Origin: Pseudomonadota bacterium | GTDB taxonomy: Bacteria > Pseudomonadota > Alphaproteobacteria > Micropepsales > Micropepsaceae | DNA: 7,867 bases | Reading direction: 5' to 3' | NCBI GenBank assembly: GCA_025360685.1 | Contig: JANYBR010000446.1 | Location: forward strand, 1 to 7,867 | Part shown: piece by piece, positions 6,901 to 7,867 of the stretch | Layout: each line of letters begins with the position of its first letter | How positions within the stretch are numbered: the stretch's first letter is position 1 | Notes under the pieces: model-generated | Databases searched by the model: none | Seen by the model: only the letters and a program-made list of their open reading frames with translations | What the model was told of the DNA's origin: nothing | Position numbers and translations under genes: made by a program

Positions 6901-7019
6901 TCCGCTCTTTCACGCTGAGCAACACATTGGAAGACGCGTTGGCGCCCGTCGCATGCGAAGCAAATACCTGTACGCTTTCCTTGCGGCCATTCCAGATTGT
7001 AACGCTACGCATCGCGTGA
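3906..7019 (+). CDS. GH38 alpha-mannosidase (cytosolic/vacuolar Ams1/MAN2C1-like class)
   Basis: A 1037-residue retaining glycosidase that should release mannose from alpha-mannosides using one zinc ion. An N-terminal domain (about 1-270) contains WLDGRSSQGLNSG and HKLNEVCNVLEPED, typical of the MAN2C1-like class. The catalytic barrel (about 275-545) has GHAHIDTAWLWP (zinc ligands H287, D289), WSPDVFGY (D399, expected nucleophile and metal ligand) and GDGGGGPD (489-496, D490 a likely acid/base). The helical middle domain has HRGTYTSQ (from H546) and NQFHDILPGSS (H603, fourth zinc ligand). The C-terminal beta-domains run from about 650 to the end. Numbering is from GTG at 3906. No signal peptide is present, so the enzyme is probably cytoplasmic and acts on imported oligosaccharides. 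The first 50 residues are strongly basic (16 Lys/Arg against 4 Asp/Glu). An alkylsulfatase gene follows 63 bases later. No transporter or regulator gene is in view, so the natural substrate is unknown. Confidence 0.96.
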   Translation: MGMNDKSSTNRDKKEVARDAQRGQFRRLRGRYTGYTRARLAQFARRLKRAIYPQREAVQRIELAGPVDRIPFQDAQALSYRTVQIGEPLGPLWATYWAKVTARIPQGWRGTRVDLHWDSRSEALLWLDGRSSQGLNSGRNFARLTQSAQGGETITFYIEIACNRAFGNAEAGHPPGEPYQLVACEIRRFDPQAWSLFHDFDVLRQLEADREPPQTPRSTGGVAPKIVRPALDTTWAGTLLHKLNEVCNVLEPEDRNSWRDGAAMLQALLSVRNGDVAHELSAIGHAHIDTAWLWPIEETRRKCQRSFANVVALMDEYPQFKFACSQAYQYAVIEVSDPDLFARIRAKVKGGQWIPIGGSWVEPDCNLPSGEAMSRQFLYGQRYFERTFGQRSRIFWSPDVFGYAGQLPQLMRESGMDRFLTQKLSWNRFTSPPHHSFHWRGIDGSEVLTHFPPVDTYNGMATLEELRYHAANYKDADRTAQALYLFGYGDGGGGPDAAMIESLERSDDLLGVPRSAFRAPDEFFDRLERDAENFASVEGELYFEYHRGTYTSQAEVKRLNRLLEGRLQTLEFLATACQLAGKPAPSRHEVEELWRVLLTNQFHDILPGSSIGEVYVRTRRELSETAAKVSALAQTLLDGLSSSRDAKTPFNPTGFARAEVAEAPDGALYHVTAAPFSAGTITSATDEARVREDKDGAIHLENASLSVTLSRSGGGVVSLVHCASGRQALAGEANRFVLFDDRPTEYDAWDIDPFALETGQEGGPAESCTVVTHGTLRAEAKFERKIGKHSRVLQTIRLDAGSNCLEFDTEIDWRERRTLLKAVFPLACKSPRATYETMFGAVERPTHANSDADLAQYEVPGHRWADLSEPGFGVSLLSDARYGFSAFGNMLSLSLMRGTTSPDPNADIGVHRLRYALYPHAGDWRAAVTVGKAACFNRPLLWSVGEPAAILRRPLVSAEPANVVIDTIKPAEDGKGFVVRLYESAGSASSARLAFGVPIRSFTLSNTLEDALAPVACEANTCTLSLRPFQIVTLRIA

Positions 7020-7029
7020 GCCTTTGTTG

Positions 7030-7047
7030 CGCCGCTGGGCAGCGGTG
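7030..7047 (+). other. Short hairpin in the mannosidase-alkylsulfatase gap
   Basis: CGCCGCT (7030-7036) and AGCGGTG (7041-7047) can pair over 7 positions (one G-U) around the loop GGGC, starting 11 bases after the mannosidase stop. No T-run follows, so it is not a convincing intrinsic terminator. It may be an intercistronic stabilising hairpin or simply chance in GC-rich DNA. Confidence 0.3.
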
Positions 7048-7082
7048 CTAACGTGCCGGAAAAGAACAAATTGGGGAAAGTC

Positions 7083-7867
7083 ATGGGCACGCTCGAAGAA
7101 GTCCGCCAGCTTGTCGCCGCCGACGACCGCAGGGATTTCGAATTTGCCGAACGCGGCTTCATAGCCACACGCAAGGATCCGCTGATCAAGCGTCCAGACG
7201 GAAGGGCCGCGTTCGACCTTTCGTCTTACGGATTTCTGGACGGCAAGGCGCCCGAAAGCGCCAATCCCAGCCTGTGGCGCCAGGCGCAGATCCTGACCAA
7301 GCACGGTCTCTTCAAGGTCGCGGACAGGATCTTCCAGGTGCGCGGCTTCGACGTCTCCACCGTGTCGTTCATCGATGCCGGCTCCGGCTGGATCGTGGTC
7401 GATCCCTTGACCTCGGTCGAAGTGGCACGCGCCGCGCTCGAACTCGTCAGCGAACATGTCGGCGCAAAACCCGTGCTGGCCGTGATCTATTCGCACAGCC
7501 ACGTCGATCACTATGGCGGCGTCGGCGGCGTGACGCGCGCGGCGGAAGCTGCGTCGGGTGCGGTGAAGATCATCGCGCCGGAAGGATTCCTGGAGCATGC
7601 CGTGTCGGAAAACATCATTGCCGGTCCGGCGATGCTGCGCCGCGCGCGCTTCCAGTTCGGCACGACGCTGCCGCGCGGCAAGGACGGCGAGATGACGTCG
7701 GGCCTCGGCCCCTGCCCGTCGATGGGCTCGCTCTCGCTGATCGCGCCGAACCTGATCGTCACCCGCACCGGTCAGGAAGTGGCCGTCGGCGACGTGACGA
7801 TGGTGTTTCAGCTCACGCCGGGCACCGAGGCGCCCGCCGAGATGAACTTCTACCTGCCGCAATTTCG
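7083..7867 (+). CDS. Type III alkylsulfatase / linear primary-alkyl sulfatase, metallo-beta-lactamase fold (N-terminal 261 codons, runs off right edge)
   Basis: The frame is open from ATG 7083 to the window end, with GGGGA (7073-7077) 5 bases before the start. The family (SdsA1, YjcS and yeast Bds1 are known members) hydrolyses alkyl sulfate esters such as dodecyl sulfate with two zinc ions, freeing sulfate and the alcohol. Visible evidence: DFEFAERGFIATR near the N-terminus, VDPLTS, the metal-binding SHSHVDHYGG (H138, H140, D142, H143), IIAPEGFLEHAVSENIIAG, the LPRGKDGEMTSGLG segment, and TPGTEAPAEMNFYLP (E249, E253), which is diagnostic of alkylsulfatases within the fold. The remaining roughly 390 residues of a typical ~650-residue enzyme, with the dimerisation and C-terminal sterol-carrier-like domains, lie outside. 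Unlike SdsA1 it has no signal peptide, so it is predicted cytoplasmic. It may be co-transcribed with the mannosidase. Confidence 0.93.
   Translation, partial: MGTLEEVRQLVAADDRRDFEFAERGFIATRKDPLIKRPDGRAAFDLSSYGFLDGKAPESANPSLWRQAQILTKHGLFKVADRIFQVRGFDVSTVSFIDAGSGWIVVDPLTSVEVARAALELVSEHVGAKPVLAVIYSHSHVDHYGGVGGVTRAAEAASGAVKIIAPEGFLEHAVSENIIAGPAMLRRARFQFGTTLPRGKDGEMTSGLGPCPSMGSLSLIAPNLIVTRTGQEVAVGDVTMVFQLTPGTEAPAEMNFYLPQF

Noticed and set aside
7005..7862. A 285-residue minus-strand frame at the right edge
   Set aside because: It is antisense to the alkylsulfatase, whose open frame has the metal-binding and TPGTEAPAEM motifs and a good ribosome site.
1..7867. A novel multi-gene defence, mobile or biosynthetic system
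   Set aside because: The genes are recognisable housekeeping or catabolic enzymes on alternating strands with separate leaders; I found no transposase, integrase, direct repeat array or cluster of linked unknown genes.

Overview
The window is a GC-rich stretch of bacterial chromosome. Codon use is strongly biased to G/C at third positions, with long antisense shadow frames. Gene content (an alphaproteobacterial-looking secretion protein N-terminus, a Taq-type M32 carboxypeptidase, a ~310-residue SDR, a GH38 mannosidase and a type III alkylsulfatase) suggests an alphaproteobacterium. This assignment is an inference from style and family resemblance; there is no rRNA or other marker to settle it.

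Layout from left to right. (1) The start of a minus-strand gene leaves the window at base 1. It encodes an exported protein that looks like a two-partner-secretion outer-membrane transporter (ShlB/FhaC type), probably begins at a TTG codon, and has a candidate promoter upstream. (2) A non-coding stretch of about 475 bases follows. (3) At 734-979 is a small secreted protein of 81 residues, closed by a strong intrinsic terminator at 1011-1043. (4) At 1122-2648 is a complete M32 metallocarboxypeptidase with its own candidate promoter. (5) A near-perfect 24-bp inverted repeat (2687-2747) lies between that gene and the convergent (6) SDR oxidoreductase (minus strand, 2807-3751). (7) Divergent from the SDR is a 1037-residue GH38 alpha-mannosidase (3906-7019). 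It is followed 63 bases later on the same strand by (8) the first 261 codons of an alkylsulfatase of the metallo-beta-lactamase fold, which runs off the right edge.

Most genes appear to be separate transcription units: each has its own leader, and strands alternate. The only plausible co-transcribed pair is mannosidase plus alkylsulfatase, both hydrolases acting on scavenged organic matter, and even there a separate promoter is possible. The catalytic residues of the carboxypeptidase, SDR, mannosidase and sulfatase (visible part) are all present, so these look like working enzymes. I see no mobile element, CRISPR array, tRNA or rRNA, and no convincing new multi-gene system. The more interesting points are the unannotated edge genes, the inverted repeat, the isolated small secreted protein and the mannosidase-sulfatase pairing.
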